A stretch of 64,000 nt of DNA, taken from positions 25,869 to 89,868 of the forward strand of contig JAJDZU010000019.1 in the NCBI GenBank assembly GCA_022824495.1, in the 5' to 3' direction. Numbering within the stretch: position 1 is the stretch's first letter; the number at the start of each line of letters is the position of its first letter. This DNA comes from Chloroflexota bacterium. Lineage in GTDB: Bacteria > Chloroflexota > UBA11872. Shown in pieces: positions 53,889 through 62,751 of the stretch. The position numbers were made by a program, and so were the translations under genes. The notes beneath the pieces are model-generated. The model saw only the letters and a list, made by a program, of their open reading frames with translations. It searched no databases and was not told the DNA's origin.

Positions 53889-54301
53889 GCGATCTGCTCG
53901 ATACCTCCATCCTCGTCCGCTATCTCACCGGCGACCCGCCCCACCTCGCTGAGATCAGCGCGCAGGTCATCGATGGCGACCGCACGCTCCTGGTCACCGA
54001 TGTCGTCATCGTCGAGACCGCCTACGTCCTGCAATCCGTATACCGGGTACCCAGGACAGCCATCGTTGACAGCCTCATGGCCCTGCTACGCAAAGCCAAC
54101 CTCCACACCTTCCGGCTCCAAAAGGACCTCGTGCTCAGCGCCCTGCTGCTCTGCCGCCCATCCGGCCGCGTCTCCTTCGCCGATGCCCTCGTTTGGGCCG
54201 CCGCCCGCTCACAGGTGGGAGCGGCCGTCTACTCCTTGGACCAGCGATTCCCAACCGAAGCCATCACCGTCCTCCAGTCCGCTCCCACCCACCCCTCCTA
54301 A
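53885..54301 (+). CDS. VapC-family PIN-domain ribonuclease toxin
   Basis: 138 residues. All four PIN acidic positions are visible: LLDTSILVRYLTGD, VIVETAYVL (Glu), VSFADALVWA (Asp) and VYSLDQRF (Asp). VapC toxins cleave tRNA or rRNA. GTG start overlapping the antitoxin stop (GTGA). Confidence 0.88.
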   Translation: MSDLLDTSILVRYLTGDPPHLAEISAQVIDGDRTLLVTDVVIVETAYVLQSVYRVPRTAIVDSLMALLRKANLHTFRLQKDLVLSALLLCRPSGRVSFADALVWAAARSQVGAAVYSLDQRFPTEAITVLQSAPTHPS

Positions 54302-54321
54302 CCACCCGCCCCACCTCGCTC

Positions 54322-54362
54322 CACCATCCCGGCGTCCCCGGCCGGGACCCAGCGGCAACCAA
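54322..54362 (+). repeat. Single copy of repeat family D
   Basis: CATCCCGGCGTCCCCGGCCG followed by GGACCCAGCGGCAACCAACC matches the head of the tandem unit at 51565, fused to the GGCAACCAAC end seen in family C. Confidence 0.7.
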
Positions 54363-54498
54363 CCATCCGACTGCACCCAGGGCACCCCGCTCGCTCCGCG
54401 ATCCGGAGATCAGTCAGTCCCGGCTCAGCGCGATTGATTCACTCCCTGCCGGAAGGTGGTACCTTACAGAACACGAACGCCCAGCACGGTAGGAAGCC

Positions 54499-55839
54499 TT
54501 GCCGACCCGCGAGGTCAGAGATCCCGTGCACGGGTTCATCGCGTTAGAACAGAAGGAATGGGATCTTGTCGACACGCCGGTATTCCAGCGGCTTCGAGGA
54601 ATCCGGCAGCTCGCACTCGCATCACTGGTATATCCAGGTGCCACCCATACACGCTTTGAACACTCGCTCGGAGTGACGCATGTGGCCGGCCGAATGGCCA
54701 AGCAGCTCGACCTCGACCCTGAATCCCAAGAGCTCGTGCGACATGCAGCCCTGCTCCACGATGTAGGGCATGGACCTTTCTCACATATTTCCGAAGAGGT
54801 GCTTGAAGTTCTCAACGCCGACACGCCGTCAGGATCAACCATGCCTATCCACGAAGTGATAGGTCACCGCATCATCCGTTCTGATGAGCAAATCGGCCGT
54901 CACGTTTCACCTGCGTACGCTGAGAAGATTCTCGGAGTCTTGACTGGATCAGCTGAAACGACGGTGCTGACTCAAATAATCACAGGCCCTGCCGATGCCG
55001 ACAAGCAGGACTATCTCCTTCGTGACAGTGCGGCCTGCGGTGTGGAATACGGTGCCTATGACATCGATAGGCTGCACAATACACTTTGCGCCATTAATGA
55101 CGACTATGATACCTATATGGCCTTCACACGCGGGGGCATCGAGGCGCTCGAACAGTTCGTATTGGCCAAGTACTATATGAACTCTCAAGTCTATAGCCAC
55201 AGGATTCGCCGAATCACCGACGCGATGATTCTGCGTGCATTGCAGCTCGGAACTGAAGTCGACCAGATCTCGTTTCTCAGGGATGCATTTCTGTACGCTG
55301 AAGATGACGCCTATTTGCAATATTACTTATCTTGCGATGACCTGCGAATCGTGTCCGAGGCAAGGAGCCCGAGCTGGTCGGAGACTTGGTTTGCAAGGCT
55401 ATTCGCAAGGCTGTATGAGCGCCGACTTCTCAAGGAAGTATTCACGATTCGTGTCAATGACCTTTCGCCAGAATCACTTCGGGCATGGGTGGAAGGTGTA
55501 AAGCCAGAAGCAAAGAAGAGAATCGAAGAAGAAGTGGCGGCTATCTTGGGCTGTGAAGCCGAGTGCGTCATTCTGCATGAATACGCAGTAGGCTGGTCGC
55601 CAAGGTCGAGCGAGTCTGATATTCAGATTCATGAGGGGAACGGTGGGAGCGCGTTTTCAGAGTCGTCGACGATTTTCAACACGGTGGAGGGAGCCTTGCA
55701 GGAGCGCTGGCTGGCCGTTTATGCTCCGCGGGATAGCGACGAATCAGCGGCTGCTCGCCGCTTGGCTGCATCGCGACATGACCGAATCAAAGCCGAAATC
55801 GAGACGGAGATTCGTAGACACGCCGGAGGTGGCCCATGA
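54499..55839 (+). CDS. HD-domain nucleotidohydrolase (SAMHD1/YwfO-like)
   Basis: 446 residues. The opening TREVRDPVHGFIALEQKEWD and LRGIRQLALASLVYPGATHT with RFEHSLG lead to the metal-binding HAALLHDVGHGPFSH and, later, ADKQDYLLRDSAACG, as in dNTP triphosphohydrolases such as E. faecalis EF1143 and B. subtilis YwfO. Start is a TTG after AGGAAG. It overlaps the following gene by four bases and is clearly AT-richer than the surrounding DNA. It could lower dNTPs, including in phage defence, by inference. Confidence 0.85.
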   Translation: MPTREVRDPVHGFIALEQKEWDLVDTPVFQRLRGIRQLALASLVYPGATHTRFEHSLGVTHVAGRMAKQLDLDPESQELVRHAALLHDVGHGPFSHISEEVLEVLNADTPSGSTMPIHEVIGHRIIRSDEQIGRHVSPAYAEKILGVLTGSAETTVLTQIITGPADADKQDYLLRDSAACGVEYGAYDIDRLHNTLCAINDDYDTYMAFTRGGIEALEQFVLAKYYMNSQVYSHRIRRITDAMILRALQLGTEVDQISFLRDAFLYAEDDAYLQYYLSCDDLRIVSEARSPSWSETWFARLFARLYERRLLKEVFTIRVNDLSPESLRAWVEGVKPEAKKRIEEEVAAILGCEAECVILHEYAVGWSPRSSESDIQIHEGNGGSAFSESSTIFNTVEGALQERWLAVYAPRDSDESAAARRLAASRHDRIKAEIETEIRRHAGGGP

Positions 55840-56393
55840 CTCTGCGGACAACTCTGCTTCTCATGCTCGCGGCATGGGGTTCTGATATGCGTGGAAGAAC
55901 GTTCCTCCAGAAGAATGCGTATTTTATGTCGAAGCTCCTTGGTCAGGATCTTGGGTTTCGTCCCCACTACTACGGGCCGTACTCCCCAAAAATCGAGCAT
56001 GCGTTGGGTGAATTACGCGGCATGGGAATCGTCTCTGAGTCGGTCAGCGTTTTCGGAACAGTGGACGCTGCCGGATTCCAGCGCAGACGATATGACTACA
56101 GCCTGACAGAGGAAGGAAAGCACGTGGCCAATGCCATTCGTAATGACTTGAAACTAGAATATGAAGCACTAGAGTCAGCGGTGAAGAAGGTCAAGCAGGC
56201 AGGTGGAGATCTGGATTACTTGTCTTTGGCTGTGGCCGCGAAGACACACTTTGTAATTTCTGGTGGAGATTCAAGTCTGTCTGAGAAAGACGTCGTAGAT
56301 CGTGCCGAAGGGCTCGGATGGGAGGTTAACCAGAAGCAAGTCGGTCAGGCGACAGAGTTCCTCGATCGGCTTGAGCTGATAGAGCGAGACTAG
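55836..56393 (+). CDS. YwgA-like protein
   Basis: 185 residues: GRTFLQKNAYFMSKLLGQDL, GFRPHYYGPYSPKIEHALGE then LRGMGIVSES and DYSLTEEGKHVANAI, a winged-helix-like domain as in YwgA, whose gene is next to ywfO (HD protein) in B. subtilis. ATG overlaps the HD gene stop (ATGA). The conserved pairing suggests the two act together. The 281 bases to the convergent gene are featureless. Confidence 0.75.
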   Translation: MTLRTTLLLMLAAWGSDMRGRTFLQKNAYFMSKLLGQDLGFRPHYYGPYSPKIEHALGELRGMGIVSESVSVFGTVDAAGFQRRRYDYSLTEEGKHVANAIRNDLKLEYEALESAVKKVKQAGGDLDYLSLAVAAKTHFVISGGDSSLSEKDVVDRAEGLGWEVNQKQVGQATEFLDRLELIERD

Positions 56394-56674
56394 ACCTGCG
56401 TTAGACCGGCGCGGAGACCACTTGAGCCAGTGATATCGCCTTTGCCAAGGTCACGTACTTCGTCACGGCAATAGCGCTCTTGTAGCAGCCGAAGATCTCG
56501 AAATGTACGAGCTATGAGCGTGGGAAAAAACGCAAGCTGGACCGTCGAAGTCACTTGCGGACTCCGTTAGTCATCCGGTCCGCGTTCTTTCGTCTTTAGA
56601 GTTGCGACGAGGTAGTAAGTCTGTTAACGCGGTTGCTGAACCACGAGAAGCCTGACTTTAGTCGGCGACTCTTC

Positions 56675-57742
56675 TTAGATTCGATTGCGGAGAGGCCTGT
56701 CTTTCCAAATCAGCGGCTCGCCGGTGTCGACGTCCAAGACACCGTCGATGAGAGGCGGATGGCTCGAGTGGGCAAAGGCAGAGTCAAGCTGAGCCTGGGT
56801 AAGTATGCATCTAGTATCTTTGTTGTTTGAGAACACAGCGCCCGACAGATTCGCACCCGAGAGCAGCGTTCGAGACAGATCGGTGCCCCAGAAGCGTACT
56901 ACAGATAGATTCACATCTATAAGACACGCATCAGAGAAATTGGCATTGACTGCATGTATCCAGGACATGTCTGTGTGCGGTCGTAGGTTCAATTGAGATA
57001 GGTCAGCAGACGATAGATTCGCCCAAGACAGATTCACCTCCTTGATGTTCATCAGGTTCAGACCACCAAGTTGAGCGCCGCGAAGATCGAGGCGAAACTC
57101 TGCATCCCTTTCAAGTCCAATGCCTTCATTACTACGACTGGCGATCGCTTCCATAGCAGCCTCAACGTCTTGACGTGGCCGAAGGCCTATTTCGGCATTG
57201 TGTGATTCGAGAACTTCTTCTGTTCCGAGTCTGTCTGAATTAGGGTCTTCAGTTCCGTCCAATGTTGGAACACGTACGAAGGCGCATAGTAGGCGTATAA
57301 TCTGGACGTGATATTCCTTTGGCTGATCCTTTGCGAGGCGTTGCAGCGCATAAATGCCGCCCAAGCGGACTGCCAGCACCTTGCTGCCAAGCATCTCTGC
57401 TCCCCGCTGATAGCGCTCATTTAAGAGACTCTGTTTGGCTGTTTCGACCTGTGCCTGTGCTGCGTCAGCCTGACGTTGGGAAGTGCGTAGTTGCTGCTGT
57501 GTTGCTCTTACCTGCTCCTGTGCCGCACTAGCCTGCCGCTCCGCCACTCTGCTGCGCCAGAAACCGAGAGGGAAGGCGAAGATTGCGGCGATCAGCAAGC
57601 CATAGCTGTGGATCGCGGTGAAGTCATGGGATGACTTAACCCAAACGATGATTACTCCAATTAGTAGGACTAAAGCAAGCAGCGCGGCGAGCATTTCGGC
57701 GTGCTTGTCGACTATGCGTCCCACACCCCGTAGGCGCTTCAT
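56675..57742 (-). CDS. Membrane-anchored pentapeptide-repeat protein
   Basis: 355 residues. Two membrane helices near the N-terminus (MLAALLALVLLIGVIIVWV; YGLLIAAIFAFPLGFW), a coiled coil (about 75-110, AAQEQVRATQQQLRTSQRQA), the block RYQRGAEMLGSKVLAVRLGG IYAL, then pentapeptide repeats of the A(D/N)LxX type (LRGAQLGGLNLMNI, NLSWANLSSADLSQLNL, TDLSRTLLSGANLSGAVF). ATG overlaps the stop of the restriction gene (ATGA). Such repeats form DNA-like quadrilateral helices; the role here is unknown. Confidence 0.75.
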   Translation of the reverse strand: MKRLRGVGRIVDKHAEMLAALLALVLLIGVIIVWVKSSHDFTAIHSYGLLIAAIFAFPLGFWRSRVAERQASAAQEQVRATQQQLRTSQRQADAAQAQVETAKQSLLNERYQRGAEMLGSKVLAVRLGGIYALQRLAKDQPKEYHVQIIRLLCAFVRVPTLDGTEDPNSDRLGTEEVLESHNAEIGLRPRQDVEAAMEAIASRSNEGIGLERDAEFRLDLRGAQLGGLNLMNIKEVNLSWANLSSADLSQLNLRPHTDMSWIHAVNANFSDACLIDVNLSVVRFWGTDLSRTLLSGANLSGAVFSNNKDTRCILTQAQLDSAFAHSSHPPLIDGVLDVDTGEPLIWKDRPLRNRI

Positions 57743-60700
57743 CTGGCTGTTAGGTCCGTCACCAGGAGAATCGCACCAATCCGCCTTGCCACCTCACTGA
57801 AATACCCCACCTCTTCAACCCTAAGCTCCCGCCCCAACACCTTCCGCTCCCGATACGACAGCCACTTCTTCAACACCTGATACCCGCCCAGCCGGTAATT
57901 CCACACGTTCGCCGGCACATTCCGCCAGTAGGCGTTGTCGTTCAGGTGGATGTCGAAGGTAGTCTCGCCCAGGGTGTCGAGGGCGGTGCCGAGGGCTGCA
58001 CGCTCCGACCCCGTGTACGCCCGCTCCACCGCGCGGCCTTGCCCCGGCATCACCGCCTGGCCCGACCCAAAGTGCCCCCAGCCCGCCGTCAGGCCGAAAT
58101 CGTCGCCGAACATGTTGTGCCCGTGCGTCGTGGACGGCACGGCAATGGAGGCAATCTCAGGACGAAGCTGGCCGGTGGTCACGCCGGGAACCGGTGTCTC
58201 GGGATCCAGCAGCGCGGCCAGCTCCCGCCCGCGAGCGACCGAGCCGGCCAGGGTCTCGGAAGCCTCGTCCACCTTCGCCGTCAGGTCGCTTGCCCCTGTG
58301 TCCCGGCGAGCCGACAGTTCCGACCAGTGCGGCAACGGAATCCGCGGCCACTCCATCCGCAGCGCGCCCGCGTTCGCTTCCCGGTAGTCAGGTTCGTGTA
58401 GCACCGCAAGCACATGGTGAAAGAGGTCCTCGACGCCTAATCCCAGGTGTTCCAGGTAGCGGCGGGCAGCAGCTGACAGATTGGGGCGGCGCGAGTTCGC
58501 CGGGTCGTTTCCCAGCGATTCTTCGCTGAGCCAGGCGGAAACCATGCTGGCGCTCCACTCGATTAGGTGGAGGGATGCAAGGTGTGGGGTAAAGACGGTC
58601 TGCGGCTCGGTCTCGTCTCTCCGGAGCCGAGGGACCGAGGAGAGCCATAGGTTTCCGTCGAATACATGAGGCACGTACTCGGAGCGAGGACGATCAAGCA
58701 GTCCGCTATCGGCTTCCCAGTAGAGCCAACGTGTATCGAATGGCCGGTAGGCGTGGCGGACGAAGCCTGATTCAGTCGGACCGCCCCGTTGCAGCAGCGC
58801 CTCCCGGACCGAGGGCGCGTTGAAACCCTGTGTGCTCTGCATTATGCGGGGATAGCGCTGAGCAATTTCCGCGTGGCTCAAGCCTCGGTCAAAGTAGTCG
58901 GTAACCCGTGCCCTGAGCCGGTCAAGATCGGTGTCGACAAGAAAGGCATCGCGGCTGGTCTTGACGCCCGGAAACGACGTTGGAAGCAAGTCCGGCAGCG
59001 CTGGCCAGTCAAACCACTCCGGGCTGACGGCCAACGACTTGAACGGAAGACCGAGCCGGACTTCGGGCTCCAGCCTCGAATATCCAGTGTCAATTTCGGT
59101 GCCTTCCACGCTCTCGAGCAGCGCCAACCGCCGTACCTCGGCTCTTGCTTGGTCGAAGTCCCGGTACCAGACATGCCGATGAGAAGATGACTTGGCCGCA
59201 CTGCCGGACTTTGACAGCAGAGCGATCGCCGTACCGATTCTGATCCCAGGCGACTGGCCTTGAACGGCAAAGACCGTCTCACTTGTCCGGCCGTCCGGTG
59301 CGTATTCGGAGATGATCCGATCCCCGTGCAGATTGTCGATCCTGATCCTGTCGAAGGTCTCCAGGTACCGCTCTCGCATTCCCGGACACGACAGGCTGTC
59401 CAGCCACGAATAGTTCGAGATGAAGCACACCAGCCCCTGCCCGGTTTTCTCCGCAATTCGCCGTTCGGCCATGCGGAAAAATCGCACGTACAGGTCGTTC
59501 AACCCCTGGCCCTCGGGACGCCGCACCCGACGGGTCGTGCGGTAGGCATCCGAGAGGTCCCGTTCCTCGTCCACCGCCATGCCGGCAAACCCGTTGTACG
59601 GCGGATTCCCCAGGATCACCAGGATCGGCCTTTCCTGCTTCACCTCCTCCGCCCGGTCTCTCTCTTCCTCTAGTTCGGGAAACGGCAGCGGCTTCTGCGC
59701 TTGCGGCTCCCAGCCGGTCAGCGCGTTGGTCAGGAAGATGCCCGCACGTTCCGCCCCATCCTCCGCCAGCGGCGCGTCCAGGGCCTGCATGGTCAGCCCG
59801 ACTTGCAGGTGCGCCACCACGAAGGGCGCCGGCATGATCTCGAACCCGAACACCCGCTCGGTCGCTGCCTGCTTCACACGAGCCCCGGTCAGCGCGCCCA
59901 GCCCCTGGCCTTGCAGGTTGGCCGCGATTCGCCGCAGCGTTTCCGCCAGGTACGCGCCCGTCCCGCAGCACGGGTCCAGCACGTACACGTTCTCCGCCGC
60001 CAGCCCGTCGGCGATCCCCAGGTCGTCCTTCAGCGCCTTGTCCACCCGCGCCACCATGTAGCGCACCACCTCCGGCGGCGTGTACCAGACGCCCAGTTGC
60101 TTGCGCAGCGCCGGGTCGAAGGCTTGCAGGAACGGTTCGTAGAAGTAAGTAACGGCCTGTCCCTCGTTGAACCGCGCGAAAAACGCGTCGCGCTCCACCC
60201 GGTTCAGCGCCGCCGCCGTCCAGTCCAGCACCTCAACCAGTCCTAGCGGCTGCAATCGTCCCGGATCCGAGAGCTGTTGAAACAGCGCCCGCAGCACCGG
60301 CGCGCGCAAGTGCCAGACGGCCTCACGCCAATTGAACGCACCCGTCGGCGCGGGCGTCTGCCGCGCCCACAGCACCCACGCTGAAAACACCCCATAGAAC
60401 AGCGTCTGCACTAGCGTCGACCGGAAGAACCGCGCTCCCCGCTCACCCTTAAACTGCACCCCCAGCGCCTCTTCCAACGCCCCCCGCACCGCCCCCAACG
60501 GAGCGGCGGCTCTTGCTCCCTCTCCTGGGGGAGAGGGTTGGGGTGAGGGGTCTTCCGCGGCCTCCACTCGAGCTAGGGCATCCCGCGCATGCGAGGCCAG
60601 CAGTTCGGCCAGGTCCCGCGGTTCGGCCAACCGCGCCCGGTGCGACAACACCCGCCGCAGATACTCGCCCAGCCCGACACCCACCCGATTGGCGAAGGCG

Positions 60701-61179
60701 CGCGGCTTCTCCAACTGCCGCTCGAAAGCCTCCGCGTCCGCCGCCAGTCGGAAACTCTCCAGCCGCGCCGGTGCCCCGTTCGCATCCTCGCCCACCAGCA
60801 GGAAGTCGCGGTAATTCGTCACCAGCACCAACCGGTAGCGCCCCCAGTACTTGCTCACCTGTTCGCTCTCGGCCGTCAGCCACGCGTCGTCCTCAGCCGC
60901 CTTCACCTCCACCACGCCATGCTCCGGCAATTGGTCGTCTTTCGGCTGGCCGCCGCGCTGCACCTGCTTGGCCGCGTACAGCCCAAAGTCCGGATGCCCC
61001 GCCCCCTGGTCGGCCAGTTCGCCGACGCAGAACACCTTCGGCCTCAGCCCCCCGCCAATCTCATTCAGCAGATTCGCCAGCGGCCCATACCCCGACCGCT
61101 CCCCCGTCGCCCCACCCGAGACGCGAATCTTCCGCAGATCGCCCAGGTATTCCTCAACCACCCTCGCAAACGTCCTCAT
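57739..61179 (-). CDS. Single-chain restriction-modification enzyme (type ISP/IIG-like)
   Basis: 1146 residues. N-terminal nuclease of PD-(D/E)xK type: HPDFGLYAAKQ, GVVEVKAAEDD. The N6-adenine methyltransferase has motif I VLDPCCGTGAYLAETL and motif IV GNPPYNGFAG; SAM-pocket and TRD-like regions follow. The C-terminal segment (NDNAYWRNVPANVWNYRLGG YQVLKKWLSYRE) is that of the type ISP specificity domain. I see no Walker A or DEAD motif, so no helicase, unlike LlaBIII. A repeat-derived peptide (EDPSPQPSPPGEGARAAAPL) interrupts residues about 205-225. Confidence 0.82.
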   Translation of the reverse strand: MRTFARVVEEYLGDLRKIRVSGGATGERSGYGPLANLLNEIGGGLRPKVFCVGELADQGAGHPDFGLYAAKQVQRGGQPKDDQLPEHGVVEVKAAEDDAWLTAESEQVSKYWGRYRLVLVTNYRDFLLVGEDANGAPARLESFRLAADAEAFERQLEKPRAFANRVGVGLGEYLRRVLSHRARLAEPRDLAELLASHARDALARVEAAEDPSPQPSPPGEGARAAAPLGAVRGALEEALGVQFKGERGARFFRSTLVQTLFYGVFSAWVLWARQTPAPTGAFNWREAVWHLRAPVLRALFQQLSDPGRLQPLGLVEVLDWTAAALNRVERDAFFARFNEGQAVTYFYEPFLQAFDPALRKQLGVWYTPPEVVRYMVARVDKALKDDLGIADGLAAENVYVLDPCCGTGAYLAETLRRIAANLQGQGLGALTGARVKQAATERVFGFEIMPAPFVVAHLQVGLTMQALDAPLAEDGAERAGIFLTNALTGWEPQAQKPLPFPELEEERDRAEEVKQERPILVILGNPPYNGFAGMAVDEERDLSDAYRTTRRVRRPEGQGLNDLYVRFFRMAERRIAEKTGQGLVCFISNYSWLDSLSCPGMRERYLETFDRIRIDNLHGDRIISEYAPDGRTSETVFAVQGQSPGIRIGTAIALLSKSGSAAKSSSHRHVWYRDFDQARAEVRRLALLESVEGTEIDTGYSRLEPEVRLGLPFKSLAVSPEWFDWPALPDLLPTSFPGVKTSRDAFLVDTDLDRLRARVTDYFDRGLSHAEIAQRYPRIMQSTQGFNAPSVREALLQRGGPTESGFVRHAYRPFDTRWLYWEADSGLLDRPRSEYVPHVFDGNLWLSSVPRLRRDETEPQTVFTPHLASLHLIEWSASMVSAWLSEESLGNDPANSRRPNLSAAARRYLEHLGLGVEDLFHHVLAVLHEPDYREANAGALRMEWPRIPLPHWSELSARRDTGASDLTAKVDEASETLAGSVARGRELAALLDPETPVPGVTTGQLRPEIASIAVPSTTHGHNMFGDDFGLTAGWGHFGSGQAVMPGQGRAVERAYTGSERAALGTALDTLGETTFDIHLNDNAYWRNVPANVWNYRLGGYQVLKKWLSYRERKVLGRELRVEEVGYFSEVARRIGAILLVTDLTAR
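60500..60560 (+). repeat. Family A repeat inserted in the restriction gene (A4)
   Basis: GCTCTTGCTCCCTCTCCTGG and GGGAGAGGGTTGGGGTGAGG then GGTCTTCCG match the other copies. Being a multiple of three in frame, it is read on the minus strand as a Pro/Gly-rich linker, with no stop. Confidence 0.85.
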
Positions 61180-61769
61180 CCCACCCCGTCACCCTCCCCA
61201 CCCACACCCCGCCACGCTACCCCGCCACCCCACCCAGGGCCAGAGCCGCACGATCCCACTACCTCGGAACCACTGCATACCGCCCTCCGACCTCGATTTG
61301 CGTCCGCTCCTAATCCCTCTCCCCTTACCCAACAAGGGGTCTTCCGGTCAATGCGCTCGGTACCACCCCGACCCGCGTCGCGCATCCATTCCCGGGCCGC
61401 CGTCTTCTCCCTCTACCTGTGGGAGAGGGTTGGGGTGAGGGTCTTCCGCTCGTGCCCCCACCCCCAGCAACCCCCGCTGTCAAACTCCCCACGCCGGGCC
61501 CGTCGTTCTTCACCCTCTCCCGGGGGAGAGGCCGAACCTGTCCTGAGCTTGCCGAAGGACGCTGTCCGTGGCATTCGGTAACGGACCTTCGGTTCATGCC
61601 CCCACCCCCAGACCCCTGCCGTCGCCACGTCTCCGCCTCAGCCCCTTACGGGCCTTCCAACTCTCACCGCTCAGTCCTCTGAACTCACTCCTTCCTCACC
61701 CCCCGGCCCGTGCTACCGTTGAACTCCCATGGGCGGTGGATAAGCAGACCCACACCAAGGAGCCGCCCA
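61180..61769. other. 590-base repeat cluster upstream of the restriction gene
   Basis: Family A copies at 61287-61352 (degenerate), 61390-61452 and 61506-61530, the last fused to family B (CCTGTCCTGAGCTTGCCGAA). Open frames here are artefacts. The promoters of the restriction gene (left) and of the coiled-coil genes (right) must lie here but are not recognisable. Confidence 0.7.
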
Positions 61770-62129
61770 ATGACTCCCGAATTCATCGCCATCATCGCTC
61801 TGGGCCTCACCCTCATAGGTCTGCTGCTCACATTCCGGCGCGACGCCCGCGCCGACACCCAGGCCCTCCGTGCCGACAACCGGGCTCTTCGCGCCGAAGT
61901 CCGGGCTGAATTTCAGAACTTCCGGGGGCAAGTCCAGGCCGAGAACCACGCCCTGCGAGCAGAGGTCCACGCCGACATTCAGAACCTCCGCGACGAAGTC
62001 CACGCCGGCAATGAGCGCCTGCGCCAGGACGTCCAGGCGCTCGCCGAGCGCACCGCCCGTCTCGAAGGCGCCGTCCAGGGCCTCACCCTCACCCGCGACG
62101 ACCCTGACCGCCGCACCGACGCCGCCTGA
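61770..62129 (+). CDS. Tandem small coiled-coil membrane protein, copy 1
   Basis: 119 residues: EFIAIIALGLTLIGLLLTFR is the membrane span, followed by a coiled coil built of ALRAxxRALRAEVRAE repeats and a basic/acidic tail (LTRDDPDRRTDAA). ATG at 61770. It shares most of its sequence with the next two genes. Confidence 0.7.
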   Translation: MTPEFIAIIALGLTLIGLLLTFRRDARADTQALRADNRALRAEVRAEFQNFRGQVQAENHALRAEVHADIQNLRDEVHAGNERLRQDVQALAERTARLEGAVQGLTLTRDDPDRRTDAA

Positions 62130-62137
62130 CCCACCCC

Positions 62138-62506
62138 ATGTCCCCCGAACTCATCGCCATCATCGCCCTGGGCCTGACTCTCATCGGTCTGCTTCTCACG
62201 TTCCGGCGCGATGCCCGCGCCGACACCCAAGCTCTCCGCGCCGACACCCAGGCCCTCCGTGCCGACAACCGGGCCCTTCGCGCCGAAGTCCGTGCTGAAA
62301 TTCAGAGCTTCCGGGGGCAAGTCCAGGCCGAGCACCATGCCCTCCGAGCCGAAGTCCACGCCGGCATTGAGCGCTTGCGCCAGGACGTCCAGGCGCTGAC
62401 CGAGCGCGTGTCTCGCCTCGAAGGACGCGTGTCCCGCCTCGAAGGCGCCATCGAGGGCCTCTTCGCCCGTCGCGGTGACCGCGACCGCCACGACGACGCC
62501 GCCTGA
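62138..62506 (+). CDS. Tandem small coiled-coil membrane protein, copy 2
   Basis: 122 residues, ATG 62138, eight bases after copy 1. ELIAIIALGLTLIGLLLTFR, then ADTQALRADTQALRADNRAL (one extra 7-residue unit relative to copy 1) and QALTERVSRLEGRVSRLEGA. Near-identical DNA to copy 1 in the first 250 bases, so the duplication is recent. Confidence 0.72.
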   Translation: MSPELIAIIALGLTLIGLLLTFRRDARADTQALRADTQALRADNRALRAEVRAEIQSFRGQVQAEHHALRAEVHAGIERLRQDVQALTERVSRLEGRVSRLEGAIEGLFARRGDRDRHDDAA

Positions 62507-62522
62507 CCAACCCAGGCGCCGA

Positions 62523-62626
62523 GCGCCCTCCAAGATGCAGCCGCTCTTCCTCCCTCTCCCCGCGGGAGAGGGTTGGGGGTGAGGGTCTTCCGGGCAACCA
62601 ATGACGGGTCACCCAAGGGTCTCTAG
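62523..62626 (+). repeat. Dispersed palindromic repeat, family A (copy A8)
   Basis: CCGCTCTTCCTCCCTCTCCC and CGCGGGAGAGGGTTGGGGGT with GTCTTCCGGGCAACC, then the tail GGGTCACCCAAGGGTCTC. It lies between copies 2 and 3 of the tandem coiled-coil genes. Confidence 0.87.
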
Positions 62627-62751
62627 CCAAGGCGAGACAAGTGCCGGTTTTTTCCATCTACCATCGACTCCCACAAGTCCCTTCACCTCGGCCCGTGCGA
62701 CGGTGTCAGCCACAGGGCGGACGCAGTACAACTGCGCACTAGGAGCCGCCC

